Origin: Kryptolebias marmoratus
Lineage: Eukaryota; Chordata; Actinopteri; Cyprinodontiformes; Rivulidae
Assembly (NCBI RefSeq): GCF_001649575.2
Contig: NC_051431.1
Coordinates: forward strand, 23,418,318 to 23,482,317
DNA length: 64,000 nucleotides
Direction of reading: 5' to 3'
Under the pieces are notes generated by a model. It was not told where the DNA came from and did not search any database. It was given only the letters and a program-made list of their open reading frames with translations. The translations under genes and the position numbers were made by a program. Positions 34,436-46,876 of this stretch are shown here, piece after piece (position 1 is the first letter of the stretch; each line of letters starts with the position of its first letter).

Positions 34436-37400
34436 TTAGAAAATACAGCCATCTTTATAACTATTCCAGCAAAACATAAACCAATTAACTTAAAAATATC
34501 ATGCGAAAACACAGAGGGCTCTTTGTGGCTGTGACTGTCTCAGTCTGTTTATTAAATACATCCGGTCATGGTAGGGAAAGCAAATTTCTGTACATGGACA
34601 GGAGAGTTGAAAAGCCAGTAGGAAGTAACCCGTTTTAACACTATAGGAGAACGGACAAGCTTCCTGCGAGTTCTTCTCCAGGTGTCTTGTGTACTATGAA
34701 AGATGTGTATGAAAATGCATGGCTCACCTCAAACCAACTTTTTATGGAGTATGCTGGAGCCTTTAACCTTAGCACTATGCTTACTCTGAACTGTTGCTCC
34801 AGCTACCAGCAGGCAGAACAAGAAGTGACACAATATGCCTTACCACAAACATCAGCACGTAAAGATAGAAATGGAGATAATTTGCATTGCTTTCCTGGAA
34901 ACATATCTTGTTTATTTATGAGATCTTCATGGAAGACAAGAAACGTGTGTCTTAGTTTTTATTATTGCCAGCATTTATGACCACTTATCTTTCTCGTGTG
35001 AGCAATCATGAAATAGCTGGGATGAGTGGTGCTGATGTAAGGGTCATTAGTTTTGTGTTATTATCAGCAACAATGATAATGAATCCCTGACTCCTAAACA
35101 TCACTGATTCATTCTGGCATACTAGTTATAATGATATAAACAGTATGACAAAAGATGTTGGCACAGCAGTGCCTCAGACGTTTGTCTCTCCCACATTGCA
35201 GTATTTATTAGAACACAGCCATCTAACTCCTGGTTACGTTTATATATGGCTACACTGACTCTTCTGATCATAAACTGCAAATTGTGCCTCTTCACACCTG
35301 AAAGGCACACAACTATATCAGCCTGATGAGTAAACCAGTGTAAAAAGATACTCCTTTGACACTGTCAAGTTATCAAGTGTACATTTAAAACAACAACCAT
35401 TAACCAAGTGCAGTGCATAAAAACAAAAAAAAAAATTACAGACTACTGTGTGACAAATCTGGATCAAACTTGTTCATTTTGACCTGCATATTTGGCTATT
35501 CGGTATTTGGAAATGGGCTGGTTTATTTCCTAGGCAGAGTCTTCTTGCTGGACTAAGTGTTCTGCGCTCCGTCTTCATGCTTGTACACAAATCTACTTTT
35601 CTGTCCATGTGTCTGCTCGCCAACGAATGCACGAGTAGGTAGTGGAGGTGTTTTGCATCCAGAGCAGAGCTGTTCATTTAGATAAGAGCAGAAGCATATT
35701 TGGGACGTGAATTAGAGGATTAGGGCCACGGCCCACAGATCAGCCAGCAGCCTGGGATTTTTGGTCTGTCGGGGGAATTTAGTGGGAAAACTGGGACTAA
35801 TCCTGTTTGTAGAAAGTCACAGGTAGAAGGATGAAGGCTTGTTGTGTTGCCAGCATCAACCTGCACACAGTCACGGTGCATGGGATGGTGTTTTTTTGGG
35901 AATTTCAGAAATACTAGAAGGATTTGAGATGGGGGACACACAATTGACCTTCAGCAAACACACAAACACAGTCTGACACGCATGGGCACAAACCATGAGA
36001 GACTATTGCATTACACACCTATTTATTCATTCAGAGTGTGCCTTGTGAGATCAGAGAGTCTGTGATTGTCACTTTCTTGCTTCTTTGAGTCAACAGAAAA
36101 CTGTTTGTCACACTCACACAAACTCATCTTTGCCTTTTCAATTTGTGAAACTGACTTTTCTTTTAAAGGGTACATCTGTACTTTATTTGTTAAGTTGTCT
36201 CATTTACCTAGTTTTAGTGTTTATGGCATATGAGTTGCTTGTTACACCACCAAGAGCTTTTACAGAAAGCACTAACAACTATTTATTTAGTGTTTATTAT
36301 TTTAGTGGCATTGACTGTTGATTTTGTTCAAATTAAATGGATTCTGGGCTTAGCCAAAGGATGAGACGAATCAAAAAAAAACCTTCCAGTAAAATAAAAG
36401 TTGATCTTTTCAAAGATAAACCATGACTTTACTCATAAAGGTCAATTGAGTTCTCAGTAAGATTAGACTTGAATAAAGAGGGATTTTTATGAAATTACTT
36501 TGCATCAGTGGTGTGATTGTTCACATATGTAGATGATAGAAATCTCAATTTATTGTCAGACTATATTGGAGTTCTCAAAAGGAATTCAAGGCAAGGAGGT
36601 TTTATTTATGAGTGACATATATGCAAGTAGAAGAAGTTAGAGTTTAGAGTTTTGACATTTGACTCATCTCTTTACCTTTGAATTTTACCATTGTATCTGA
36701 CATTTGCAAGTCACACAGTTGTTAACTCCTTGGCAAATGTAAAACTGCCTTTTCACTTAAATAATAGGAATAAAGTGAAAATTTAAATAATTTTCATCTT
36801 TCTTTTCTAAAAAATTCAGAACAGAAACCAAGATCCTGATAAGAAAGGGTGAAATTTTGTCATAAAATATTAGTAGTCTGTTCAGAAATATCAATGACCA
36901 GATCTTCTGCAGAGGTGGTGGAAACTTAATGATCATATTCTCAATGTCCAGTAACCAACACTAAAGAAGGCAAAACAAGGCTACACAATGTCTGTTATTA
37001 CTCATTATACTAAGCTGAACAAATAGATATCAGAAACCTAAACATATCAGGGGATATCTAGGAACATCTGGGCATATTACATATTACATATTATATGCTA
37101 CATAGGAGGAAAAAAATGAAAACAAATATAAATTGTTCTAAGCACAAATTCAAAATCTCTGTTTTTATTGTGAAACCTCAGCTTGTTGTGCTTTATTTTG
37201 AAGGTAAGTGGGCATTCACTTCAGCAGCCATTGTGTGTGCACTAGCAAAGTTAGAAAACTCTCCACTCGGAAGAAGAGTTTGTGAGAGATTTAGGATGTA
37301 AACTCATGTCAGCGCACTGTAAAAACTACAGACGCAAGTTTTTTAACAAGTTCTTACGGAAGTCAGTAGCAAAGCAGTGTGCTTTGTGTGTGGATTGCAA

Positions 37401-40400
37401 AACTGTATTTTTAATTATTGGAAATTAGATCAGCATGATCAGAATAAACACATAATAAGAAATACAAAACAGGTCCTCTCATCAAAAGCTTTGCTGCCCA
37501 AGCTGTAAAAAGTAACAGCCATTTTACCAAGATTTACAGATTGAGGAATGGAGCAGTCAAGACTAGTTTTGTAATATCTTACAAGACAATAAGCTTTTGT
37601 TTAATGAGGAGTTTATCAAAGAGCGTTAGGAGGACTCTGTTGTGTAATGTACCCTGTAAAAACAAAAAAAGGAAAAGTAGAAGAGTAGAAGAGAGCTTTC
37701 CACACACAAAAAGGCACCAAACCGAGATACAGATCCTGTCACTGACAAGCACCTGGCAGCTGCCCTTTAGTGCACTTGTTCAAGCCCCTAGAAAATTAGA
37801 TTTCTTTCTCTGGAGAAAAAGAAAGACAAAAAAATGTTTGTTTTGTTTATGTTCAGTAATTAATGCTGGTGTTTGAAACACTGCAAAACATGATTAATTT
37901 TTCACAAATGTTTTGTTGTGTATGTTCATTATTAAGGGTTCAGTTTTCAAAATGACAGGATCACATTTTTATTGTCCAGTTTCAATGTCTGCTCTTCGCA
38001 GACAATGAAAATCATAATTATTGCTAATTATAAAATGTGTAGTTGATAGAATTAAGTTAAGCCTGTTGTCCAGCTCTCTGCAACAGTCCCTGATTGTTTT
38101 TTGACCCTTTGGAAAAATCATTTCCCACCTCAGTGTTATAAGCTAGTTCAATAACTTAACTGCAGTCTAATCGTCAAGCTTGTACACTACTAAATTTGTT
38201 TTTTGATTATATTTCTCACTATGAAGGAATTAAGCTGCCATAAATGTGAAACACATTTTATTTTTGGTTATTGCAAAAGTAAAAACTATGCATATAAAAT
38301 AACAATCATCCAAAGCCACTAAATTTGAAAGGAGCATATTGTTAGAGCATCAGACAGCAATCATCTTTTGGGGAACCAGTCTGGCAAAATCACAAGGTAC
38401 ATTTTAGTATAATTTAAAACAAAAATTGTTTTGTTTTGTCACAGCAGGTAAATAAAACCCCAAATATTTGAAGAGTATATAATTTTCAGCTTGTATCCAC
38501 ACACAATTACACACTGACAAGCAATTAGTCCTCGTTTTTGAGTGATTTGTATACACAGATTTAAATCTAAACCAAAAGCAAACCCTATTAAAACTTTTAG
38601 AAGTTACCAGTATTACAGAAGTGAGAGAAATGCAAGAATCAATAACGTTTCAACACTGTATCTTTATTATTTTGATAAACTGTTTAAATAAGTTATTTGA
38701 AACTAACCAGAACTTCAAGTTTTGCTTTATTTTTCTTCTTTGGCAAAAATGCGTGCTCATACTTAACTAGTTGATGTTGTTTTGTGTGTATGAAAGTGAA
38801 CATATGTTCTGTTAAGTAAAGTTATAAAGTGGGCTAAAGCCAACTGTGTTGTTCTCAGACAGATTTTTGATTGTTATTTTCAGAGTTTGACCATGACCGT
38901 ATAAGACTTTATTATCAGCAAAAACACAAAATTTTATTCTAAAAGTGCAACACCCACTGTGTCAAACGGGGAAGTATTCAATAATGATTCTTTAATCCTT
39001 CACTATGTGTTTGAGGTTGTATTTTGCACATCGTCATGAATGGGTGTGAGTGTAAACACACATGAACATAGATCCCGCTTAGCACACCTTATAATTAGGT
39101 ATGGCACCAAATGCCCCAAGTCTCTGTCTGAATAAACCTGGCAGAGCATCCTTCAATAATCCTGGAGATAGGCACCTCTATTTTACACACTTCCTGCTGC
39201 CAGTTTGATCTGGCATCAGCTTCGAGCTTTTCAGTCTCTGGCAAATATCCTGTACTAAAGTCATGTTGGTTCCTTGAAATTCATTAACAATACTGACATT
39301 TATGTTATGTTACTGCCCCCAGACTGTGGACTGATCTGCCTTTGCAGATCAGATAGGACAACTCGCTTTCTGTTTTTTTAAAATCACGTTTTCTTTTCTC
39401 CTCTTTGGCTTTGAGCTCAGTTTGAGAAGTTGGCTTTTATTTTATTGTTTTATAGTTTGAACTGTTTTTGTTGCTCTGATTGTGTTTTATTTGATTTTTA
39501 AAATTGTATTGTATTGCATTATATTATTTACATATTATATCCAAAAGAAACATAGGTATGGGAACAACTTGATAATTTGGTACTAAAAACAAACTCAGAC
39601 AAAAGCTAAGCACTTAAGTGGCTAGAGACTCAAAGTTACCCAGACTGGCATCTCTTTATCTTTCTTTCATTTCCCTATACTTTCCAATTTAACTTAGTTC
39701 TTGAATACACATGATAAAATCAGTTGTCAGATCATTACAATCAAGCCATTGTTCAATGTAATATTAATAGTTCAGTTTATTCTTTGAACTTGACCTATAA
39801 ACTACTCTATTTCTACATCCACAGCACATCTGTGCTTTTTCATCTGACCACAATATTAACAGAAGATCAAGTACGCATATAACTGTTCTTCCACAATGTA
39901 AAAATCACTATGTGAAAGCAAAATTTTATTTTTATTATTTTGCATTTTCCTTCATGCCTCTGTCACGTACACAGACTTTCTCTCTCAGTGTTTGTTGCTG
40001 GGAACTTTCCACCTAAAAGAGGAGCACATAAGGTAACTTAGAAAACAAATGTTAAACTCCAGTACATTACGATGCCCAGCCGAGCACATTTTATTCATTT
40101 TAATTTTACTTTATGAATGAGTCAGCATTGTGCTGCGAAACTGACTGGAGATTAGCTCTGATTAAAGAGGAGAATCAGTTAACATAAGCACCACTCTCAC
40201 GTCCTCTCCAGCATCCCTCCTAATTAAATGCAGCCATGTGGAGCTGGGGCTCGTCGAGCCTGACTCTTCTGGGCCTCGGCTCCCCTCCTGAAGCCTGCAT
40301 ATCAAATATGCAAACCACTTCCGATAGCGGACAGATGGAATTAATTATTTCCAGCTACTTGACTGATGAGGCTACATGAAACTTAGTGTGGGCAATTATT

Positions 40401-40608
40401 TCTGACGCTAATGGTGCTGTGCTTTGATGTGTCTTTACATGAGGCATGATGAAGACTCGCAAGCTGTTAAAAGTTGTCCTGAATGTTTTGACATGTTTTT
40501 AATGTCCAAGAGACGTGTTAATATTGTGAATCCAAAGGTAAACGCTGTGCCTAATAACATAAAACAGAAGAAATAGGTTTTTGGTTGAAAAGACAAACAA
40601 AAGGTTCT
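34436..40608. other. Unique non-coding sequence
   Basis: Stop-poor or complex blocks occur at 34620-34990 and 35470-35950, and a further complex block at 39010-39240 (tgcacatcgtcatgaatggg, ccttataattaggtatggc). These are candidate conserved elements. A short piece at 36575-36640 (ggaattcaaggcaaggaggt) looks like the opening of a fish repeat. Frames at 34687-34980 and 37541-37876 have no recognised domain. No RNA gene is seen. Confidence 0.4.
40080..40450. promoter_or_regulatory. Candidate enhancer / conserved non-coding element
   Basis: The densest cluster of developmental-type motifs in the window. TGAGTCAGCA (AP-1/Maf half-site) lies at 40118-40127, TAATTAAATGCA near 40220, and ATATGCAAA (octamer-like) followed by AACCAC (RUNX core) near 40306-40317. 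CAGATGG with TTAATTATT lies near 40332-40349, and GCAATTATTTCTGACGC near 40393. It is repeat-free and less AT-rich than its surroundings. The role is inferred from motifs alone. Confidence 0.35.
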
Positions 40609-40613
40609 GTATA

Positions 40614-41048
40614 TGTCATGATTTCTTGTATTTTTTAGTTTATTCTTAGTTTTGGTTCTTGTTTCATGGGTTGCTTTTCTGTTTAAGTTTATTTTGTCTT
40701 TGTCTTGTCAGTATTTGCCTCACCTCTGTCTGCACTTGATTAATTGTCATGCCCATCTCCACCTGCTGTAATCACTCACCTGTGCCCACTTTCCATAATC
40801 ATCCTCTGCTTTAAAACCTGGTCTGCTTCTCCACTTCCCGGCCGGTTCATTGTTGTGTTGGTGTTTTGTCCCTGGCTCCACCCTGCCTTGTCTTGCCTCG
40901 TCTTGTCGTGTTGTCTTTGGATTTTTGTTATAGTTGGTTTTGCTGCTACGTCAGCCTTTTGTTTTGTTATTGTATAAAAAAAATCGTTCAGTTCCTTTAA
41001 TCATGAGTCTGCATATTGGGTTTGCCACGCTTTCCCCACGTCTTGACA
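40614..41048 (+). mobile_element. Solo LTR, Gypsy-like, 435 bp, with target-site duplication
   Basis: The LTR starts TGTCATG and ends CTTGACA, giving TG..CA termini with a 5-bp inverted TGTCA/TGACA. It is flanked by identical GTATA at 40609-40613 and 41049-41053, the 5-bp duplication expected of Gypsy-type integration. Inside are CACCTGTGCCCAC, a TATA-like CTTTAAAACC near 40809 and a 3' block ending catgagtctgcatattgggt. No internal region is present, so it arose by LTR-LTR recombination. The 77-codon frame 40744-40977 is an LTR shadow. Confidence 0.88.
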
Positions 41049-41053
41049 GTATA

Positions 41054-42654
41054 CTGCACAGGTGTCTAACAATTCTGACTTGCTTTGCAAAGTAATTTGC
41101 ACACTTTTACCCATTTTTCTGCCTCGATCCCTTTGCTTTGTGCTCAAACATTTTGCCAAGAATGTTATGTCATTAAATTAATGACTGCAATCTTATGCAT
41201 GGTACTAATGATCACCGAAAATTCTTAAAAAAAAAAACAGTTCGAACAAAATTTCTGAAATGTGCCCAAAAGCAGTTAGGAGAACTGCATATTTTGGAAC
41301 ATCTTTGTACCTATTTAAACATTGCTTGAAGCATTTATATACACTGCCAGGTTGAAATTTGATTATGCCAGGTTGAAATTCTGCTGCCTTTGCATGTAGG
41401 CAGGACAAAAAATAATAATCGTAACAAATAAACACTTTTTCAAAGTGGAGAGTTTTAAAATTAGGATTTTGTTGAATCAGTAATCAGTATGCACTAAGAA
41501 TGCAAACCTTTTTAAGAATGACATTATAACAGCCTATATTGCACAGACTTCCTCCTATTTTTGCACTATAAACCAAAACAACAATGAAACCATTATTACT
41601 TTTTTTTTTTTTTCATCTGTCCGGATCCACTTACAAATATCTGGAACAGTGTAGAAGTGTAGATGGAGATCATCTCTGAAAAAAGCAAATGTATTTTCAT
41701 ACTACAGTTGAATTTAAAGTCTTGCCAGCACTGCAAAGAAAAGGGACATCATAAACTAAGTCAACCCTAGCATTCCAGCACACAGTCATTCTTTTGGTTG
41801 CAAGCACATATCATGACGCGGGGTGTGCTGTTAATGGAGAAGAAATATTCACATCGTAAGAAGTGTCACACAGGAGCTATCGTACACCTATCCGCTCTGA
41901 GTCACCAGCTGTGAAGTTTACATCTTGAGTCCCTCTGGTTGCAACTGGTGAGCGAGTGTTGCATGAATAATGGATAAGGTGAAGAGGATAAAGGCTGGGA
42001 GGATAGTGAACAAATGATCACACAGCGATGGAATGGTTTGAGAAAGAAACATACAATAGCCTTTTGTTCATTCATTGAGACATCTTCGCTCAGGACATTT
42101 GTATGTGTTCATTTAGGAGTGTGTGGTAAATGCCCCAAGGCTCACAAAGCACAATTTTACGGACTTGAATATCTCCACAGAAAATAGGGGTTTAAATCCT
42201 AAAGGCTCTAGAGGGCTGAGGAACCCTTTTATTTTAATCACAGTCTCTCAGGAGTTGTAGAGTTAATAGGAACCGGTTAATGCAACTTTCAGAAAAAGAA
42301 GGTAGAGAAATTACTCAATATTGCACCTGACCTTGGCTGAAGCCAGTTCTAAAATACTTGTAATGATCAGCTTGTAAAGCCACACTTCAGAGTACTTTTG
42401 TTTGTTTGTTTTTCTTGCAGTTGTGGTGTTAAAGGAGCATTACCAGATTTAGTGAATATTTTACACAGCACTTAAGAAGACTGGCTTTTTCTTGACTAAA
42501 GTTTTTTTACCTTGAGTGAAATAATGGCTTTGTCATCCCTTGGCTGTTTGATTTACAGTAGTTATAAAGTGAGTATAATAGATCAAGCAAACATCTTTCG
42601 AAACAGAGATGTTTTACTGCAAGACAACAATATCGAATATTTTATAATTAGACC
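41054..42654. other. Unique non-coding sequence
   Basis: A 22-bp-scale tandem duplication (gccaggttgaaatt twice) lies at 41346-41384. A complex block at 41780-41990 is a possible conserved element. Nothing else is recognised. Confidence 0.45.
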
Positions 42655-43490
42655 ACTTTTTGATTCTGTGATTCTGTAATTCTGTGTTTGAGAATTATTG
42701 ATGCTCTGTGTTTATCATTATGTCATGTTTTAGAGTTAGCAAAATTAATAACTAGTTAGCCTACCAGCTACTACAGAGCTAAACAAAATTAGCATTGTCT
42801 AGCACTGATGTTTGTTTAAATTTCACAAAGCCTCTTATTAAACTACGAAAGTGTTGTTGTAACTTACAAAACAAAAGTAAAGTAGGTTTTAAACTCACCA
42901 CCACAGGCTGCAGATCTGAGTCTCTCTGAGATAACACAGAGAATGAAGCATCAGAATGAAGCGGCTTTTTTTCTTTAACTTGAAGCCAGAGAATATCTTA
43001 AATATGGTGGCCAAGAGTTCCAGCAGCTTATTTCGATATCTTTAGCTCATCTTGAACAGAAGTTGCAGTGCAGGTGTAGCTGCCCGCCAATTAACAGGTG
43101 ACATTGCAACAAATGCAAGTCTGCTGAGTTTTGCTTCAAGTGGCTGGAGTTTGTACGCACTCTCTGTGGGTTTATTGAAAGTGGAAGCTCCTCCTTTGCG
43201 GTTCATCATTACCTCCAGTAGGATCATATGACGACTGACTGGTACGTATTAGACCGAGTCTCTGCAGGTGTTATGGTGCACTTTTTTTTCTCCTCCTGAT
43301 TTCAATTCACATTTTTTATTACTGAGTTACAGATAGGATTTTACATGTAACTAAGTACAATACTTAAAATAAAACATACTCAAGTAAAAGTGAAAGTAGA
43401 TTGGAATATTTACTTTAAAAAAATCAGAGTACACAAAATCGTACTCAATTACAGTAAAGCGAGAAAATGTAATGCGCTACTTTCCACATT
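42655..43490 (-). mobile_element. hAT (Tol2-like) element, inverted second copy, left part only
   Basis: Read on the minus strand from 43490: TGGAAAGTAGCGCATTACAT, then subterminal CTTGAGTATGTTTTATTTTA, tacttagttacatg and gaggaggagaaaaaaaagtg. The same exon-like block as the 25.9-kb copy follows, including CTGCAGCCTGTGGTGGTGAG with a donor at 42898-42893, and then GCTCTGTAGTAGCTGGTAGG. Similarity ends near 42660, so the right half is missing. The 61-codon minus frame 43042-43227 falls in the exon-like block. Confidence 0.8.
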
Positions 43491-43829
43491 TGCTGATTTT
43501 TCTATTGAGGTTGTCAAACCATCTCTGGTTTCTTATCTTTTCTGATTAACCTGTATCTCTGTCTTACTTCAGGTGGAATTATACTGAGAAACAATGCATT
43601 CAATGTCCAGTTCTACATAAAATATATAGATTAGGAGACTATAAGTCCAGAAAATGTTCATATACAATTAATAAAACTTGATTTTATTCTGTTTACATGT
43701 TGTATTTATTTATGGTTAACCTGAATGTCATTTTTTGGTTTGTTTCTTATTCTATTATACTTGTGTGTATAGAAATTTTTGGTTTTTGGACCTGGTCCTA
43801 CCTTGTGTTGTGTATGAGTTCACACAGAC
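43491..43829. other. Unique AT-rich sequence
   Basis: Nothing recognised between the hAT fragment and the minus-strand SINE. Confidence 0.5.
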
Positions 43830-43988
43830 ATACTGCAGTGCATGTTTTTAGACTGTGGGAGGAAACTGGAGTATCCAGGAAAAAGCTTTGCAAGAACATG
43901 GAGAACACACAAACTCCACTGCTGAATTGAAAACTTGCATCCTTCTTGTTGGGAGGTGACAGTGCTAACCACCTGCAGCAATGTGCAT
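43830..43988 (-). mobile_element. SINE copy, minus strand, partial
   Basis: Plus-strand text tttttagactgtgggaggaa, actggagtatccagg, catggagaacacacaaactc, ccttcttgttgggaggtgac and agtgctaaccacctgcagca is the reverse complement of the fish SINE from its body back to its head. The 3' half is absent. Confidence 0.85.
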
Positions 43989-46524
43989 CCCCCTCCCCTG
44001 TATTGATCCTAATAACTGAAGTTGGTATTTGTACCCGTTTTGTGCTGATGCTTCAGCTTAGAGTCAGACATACACGTGCACTGACTTTATAGTCTTCAAC
44101 TGTTGCTCACCTATGTGGCACTGATGATGTACATCTAGTGATCAGGCACCTGCTGATTCAAAGCTGCAGAATGCCTGATGCCTGTGCAATAGATAATATT
44201 AAGATGAAAAAATTTGGTGCAAAATAATATGTTCATTTTTAGCCAAGATAAACTGGTGTAAAAATGCTGTTTTATGTTTAAACCTGACATTTGTACTGGT
44301 TCTGGTTTAAACCAATTTAATGGTCTTTGATTCATAAACCTAACCATCTCCATTTTCACATGTGAACCAATTGTTTTAAATGGCTGATATTGACTAGCTT
44401 TTAATGCTCTAACTTAGCCAAACAGTAGCTAAAAGCATGAGTCAACACCAAACGGCAAAGAGTAAAAATAAATTCAATGATTGTTGTCCCAAAATCAAAG
44501 AGTGGGTCAATAGTTCATTAGAATGTCTTTGATCCACTTCATTCCCTCCTAAAATATTCACAAGTCCCTGGTTAAAAAATGTCTGTGTATCATATACTAA
44601 ATTGATTACATAAGTATTCATACATGATTTGTTCCTATATACACATATACCATGACCATAGAAGTGGCATCTAAAATTCTGACCAATACCCATTTTATTA
44701 ATCATCAACAAACATAACCAGGACCCACAAAGGGCCTCAATTCTCCTGTATTCTCAGTGCAGAAAGGGGGTTAAAGTGTAGATGTTTTATACTTTATGCT
44801 TTATTGTGAAATTAAGTGTTTAGTTAAGAATGAGTACAGAGTAAATCTGAGCACTTTTGGTCACACCTCACCCATCCTTCTGTTTATTTCCTCCAATTTT
44901 TACCAGCAGAAAACCATAAAACTTGTCTCTCATGACTCATCTCATCTCTTTTGCTCACTGAAAGATACACACCCCGAAAAAAAAAAACTTTTGCCTTTAC
45001 TTATTTCACACATTTCTCACTTCCTTATTTCATTTTAACATTCGCACAGCTTAGTGGCTCAGATCATCTCCTGCCGGGATGGTAGGCAGACTGGTGGCCT
45101 GGAAGATTCAGAGAGGTGTCACCAGGAAGCAGCTGGGGTGATGACCCGATTGATTTTTAAATGAAGTTGAATTTGTGGGTTTATTGCTTTTGCATACTTC
45201 CTGACTGCAGTCTTGGCAAGCTTGGATTTGGGGGTTGAGGGATGACTTGTTTAGCTTAGATTACAGAAAAAATGAAATGGTACCACCTGGATTCAAGCAC
45301 AGCCATAGTTAGGTACCTAAAAACAAAAGAATTATGAAATAAATAACAAAAACAAAAACAAGCCACACATATGAAAGTATCTAAATCTGTCTGCAACAAT
45401 GCCAAAAAGCACCAAAACGTCATTTTTGAAATCATTTCTCTGGTCTAGATAAGACGCTCATTAATGTTTATTTTTGCCATATGTGTGAACTGATCATATA
45501 TTCTATCTTTTAAATACCCCTTAAAAAGACAAAAAAAAGACTCAAAAGAAGCAGTGTAAAGTTTTGCACGGTGTCTTTATGACTGGATAGTTAGCCCCTT
45601 CCCATTATCTAAAAATAATCTTTTTATATGTGATTATTTGCTATTTTTATTTAAAATAATACTAAACTTTAAAAGCTATGGTTGCTTTAACTAAAGGGAC
45701 ACTGGACCTCCACAACTTTACCCTAAATCAGTACCACAAATAAACATTTGACACTTTATCTCTACAAACACATTACAGTGTGCCTCCTCCCAAGGGGAAC
45801 AAACAAAAACACATTTCAGTTCAATATGTTGAGCTGTAGGCTCACTCCTGAAGCAGCTTTTGTTTTTTGTTTATTTGTTTGTTGTTGTTTTTTTATCCTC
45901 AACCTACCAAGTGATATTAGTGACTACAATGACCAAGTGGGGTCATTTATGACCCAACTAGATTTTACATAGGGACAAATTATTTAGTGGTCTTTTTGTG
46001 TTTATCATAGTCCTCCCACTCTCTGTATTTAAGATAGATATTCTAAAATGTTTGGTTATGTAATTTTATGTTTTGTTATGTAATGCCCTGTGGATTCCAG
46101 ATTATGTTTTGCTTACAACAGCAACATGCAGAAGGAAAATTTCTCTGCCACATTGGTCCATGTTTGCATGTGGTCTGTTTGGAAGTACATTATTTCACAG
46201 ATTCTGACCATCTGATTTGACTGCTTTGGGCAGATTTTGGTCATGGGCTCTTCCAAGGGCTCGTCCACAAGTTATTACACAAACTAGCTACAGTCAGAGC
46301 TTGTTCTTTAAAGCTTGTTGCTCCCCTTACAGGCATACCTTGATCACCAGCTTGATGTACCTCAGGAGTGGGGTGGACATCATGGTCAGATTTTGTATCA
46401 GAGTGGTCCAATGCCTCAGAGATGTCATCATCACTTTGGTACACGTCTCTGTGCTTCTGTAGCCATAAATCTAGCTGCACTGAGGATTTCAGCCATAATT
46501 GATTGAAAAACAGAAAAATAAACT
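43989..46524. other. Unique AT-rich sequence
   Basis: Includes a T/G-rich tract at 45857-45895. At 45050-45160 a short GC-richer patch (cctgccgggatggtaggc) is unassigned. At 46217-46510 a stop-poor stretch gives frames on both strands; the minus frame reads an acidic segment (SDDDISEALDHSD) without a recognised domain. Confidence 0.4.
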
Positions 46525-46876
46525 GGGGACAGCAAGGCAATGCAGTAATTAGAGCTGTCACCCCACAGCAGGATAGCTGCAAGGTCAAAATTCAGCTAAT
46601 GTTTTTCTGTGCAGTTTCCATGTTTTCCCCATGCATGCACAGGTTTTCTCTGGGTACTCTATTTCCTCTATAGTCCAAATGCATGCACGGTAGGTTATTT
46701 GAAGATTCTGAAATCATTGTGGGTGTGAGCACACATGGTTGTCTGTCTTGTTTGTCTCTCTGATGGGCAGGTGATGAACGGGTGAGTACCACACCTCTCG
46801 TCTGTTGGTTGGTAGAGTGAGGCACCAGCTCCCTGCAACTCTAAAGCGGAAACATGTGTTTACAAATAAATAGATG
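46525..46876 (+). mobile_element. SINE copy, near full length
   Basis: Order preserved from head to tail: GGGGACAGCAAGGCAATGCA, ttagagctgtcaccccaca, a decayed B-box, ttctgtgcagtttccatg, catgcatgcacaggttttct, ctgggtactctatttcctc, caaatgcatgcacggtaggt, a gtgtgagcacacatggttgt-type block, gtctgtcttgtttgtctctc, ctccctgcaactc and an AAATAAATAGATGA tail. It is the longest copy of the tRNA-headed SINE in the window. Confidence 0.85.

Noticed and set aside
37541..37876. 111-codon frame with a basic KKRKSRR patch
   Set aside because: Composition reflects A-rich sequence. No domain, exon signals or homology is recognised.
46241..46588. Acidic minus-strand frame reading SDDDISEALDHSD, reminiscent of N-termini of some DNA transposases
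   Set aside because: No catalytic or structural motif follows, the frame runs into a SINE, and the plus strand is open too.
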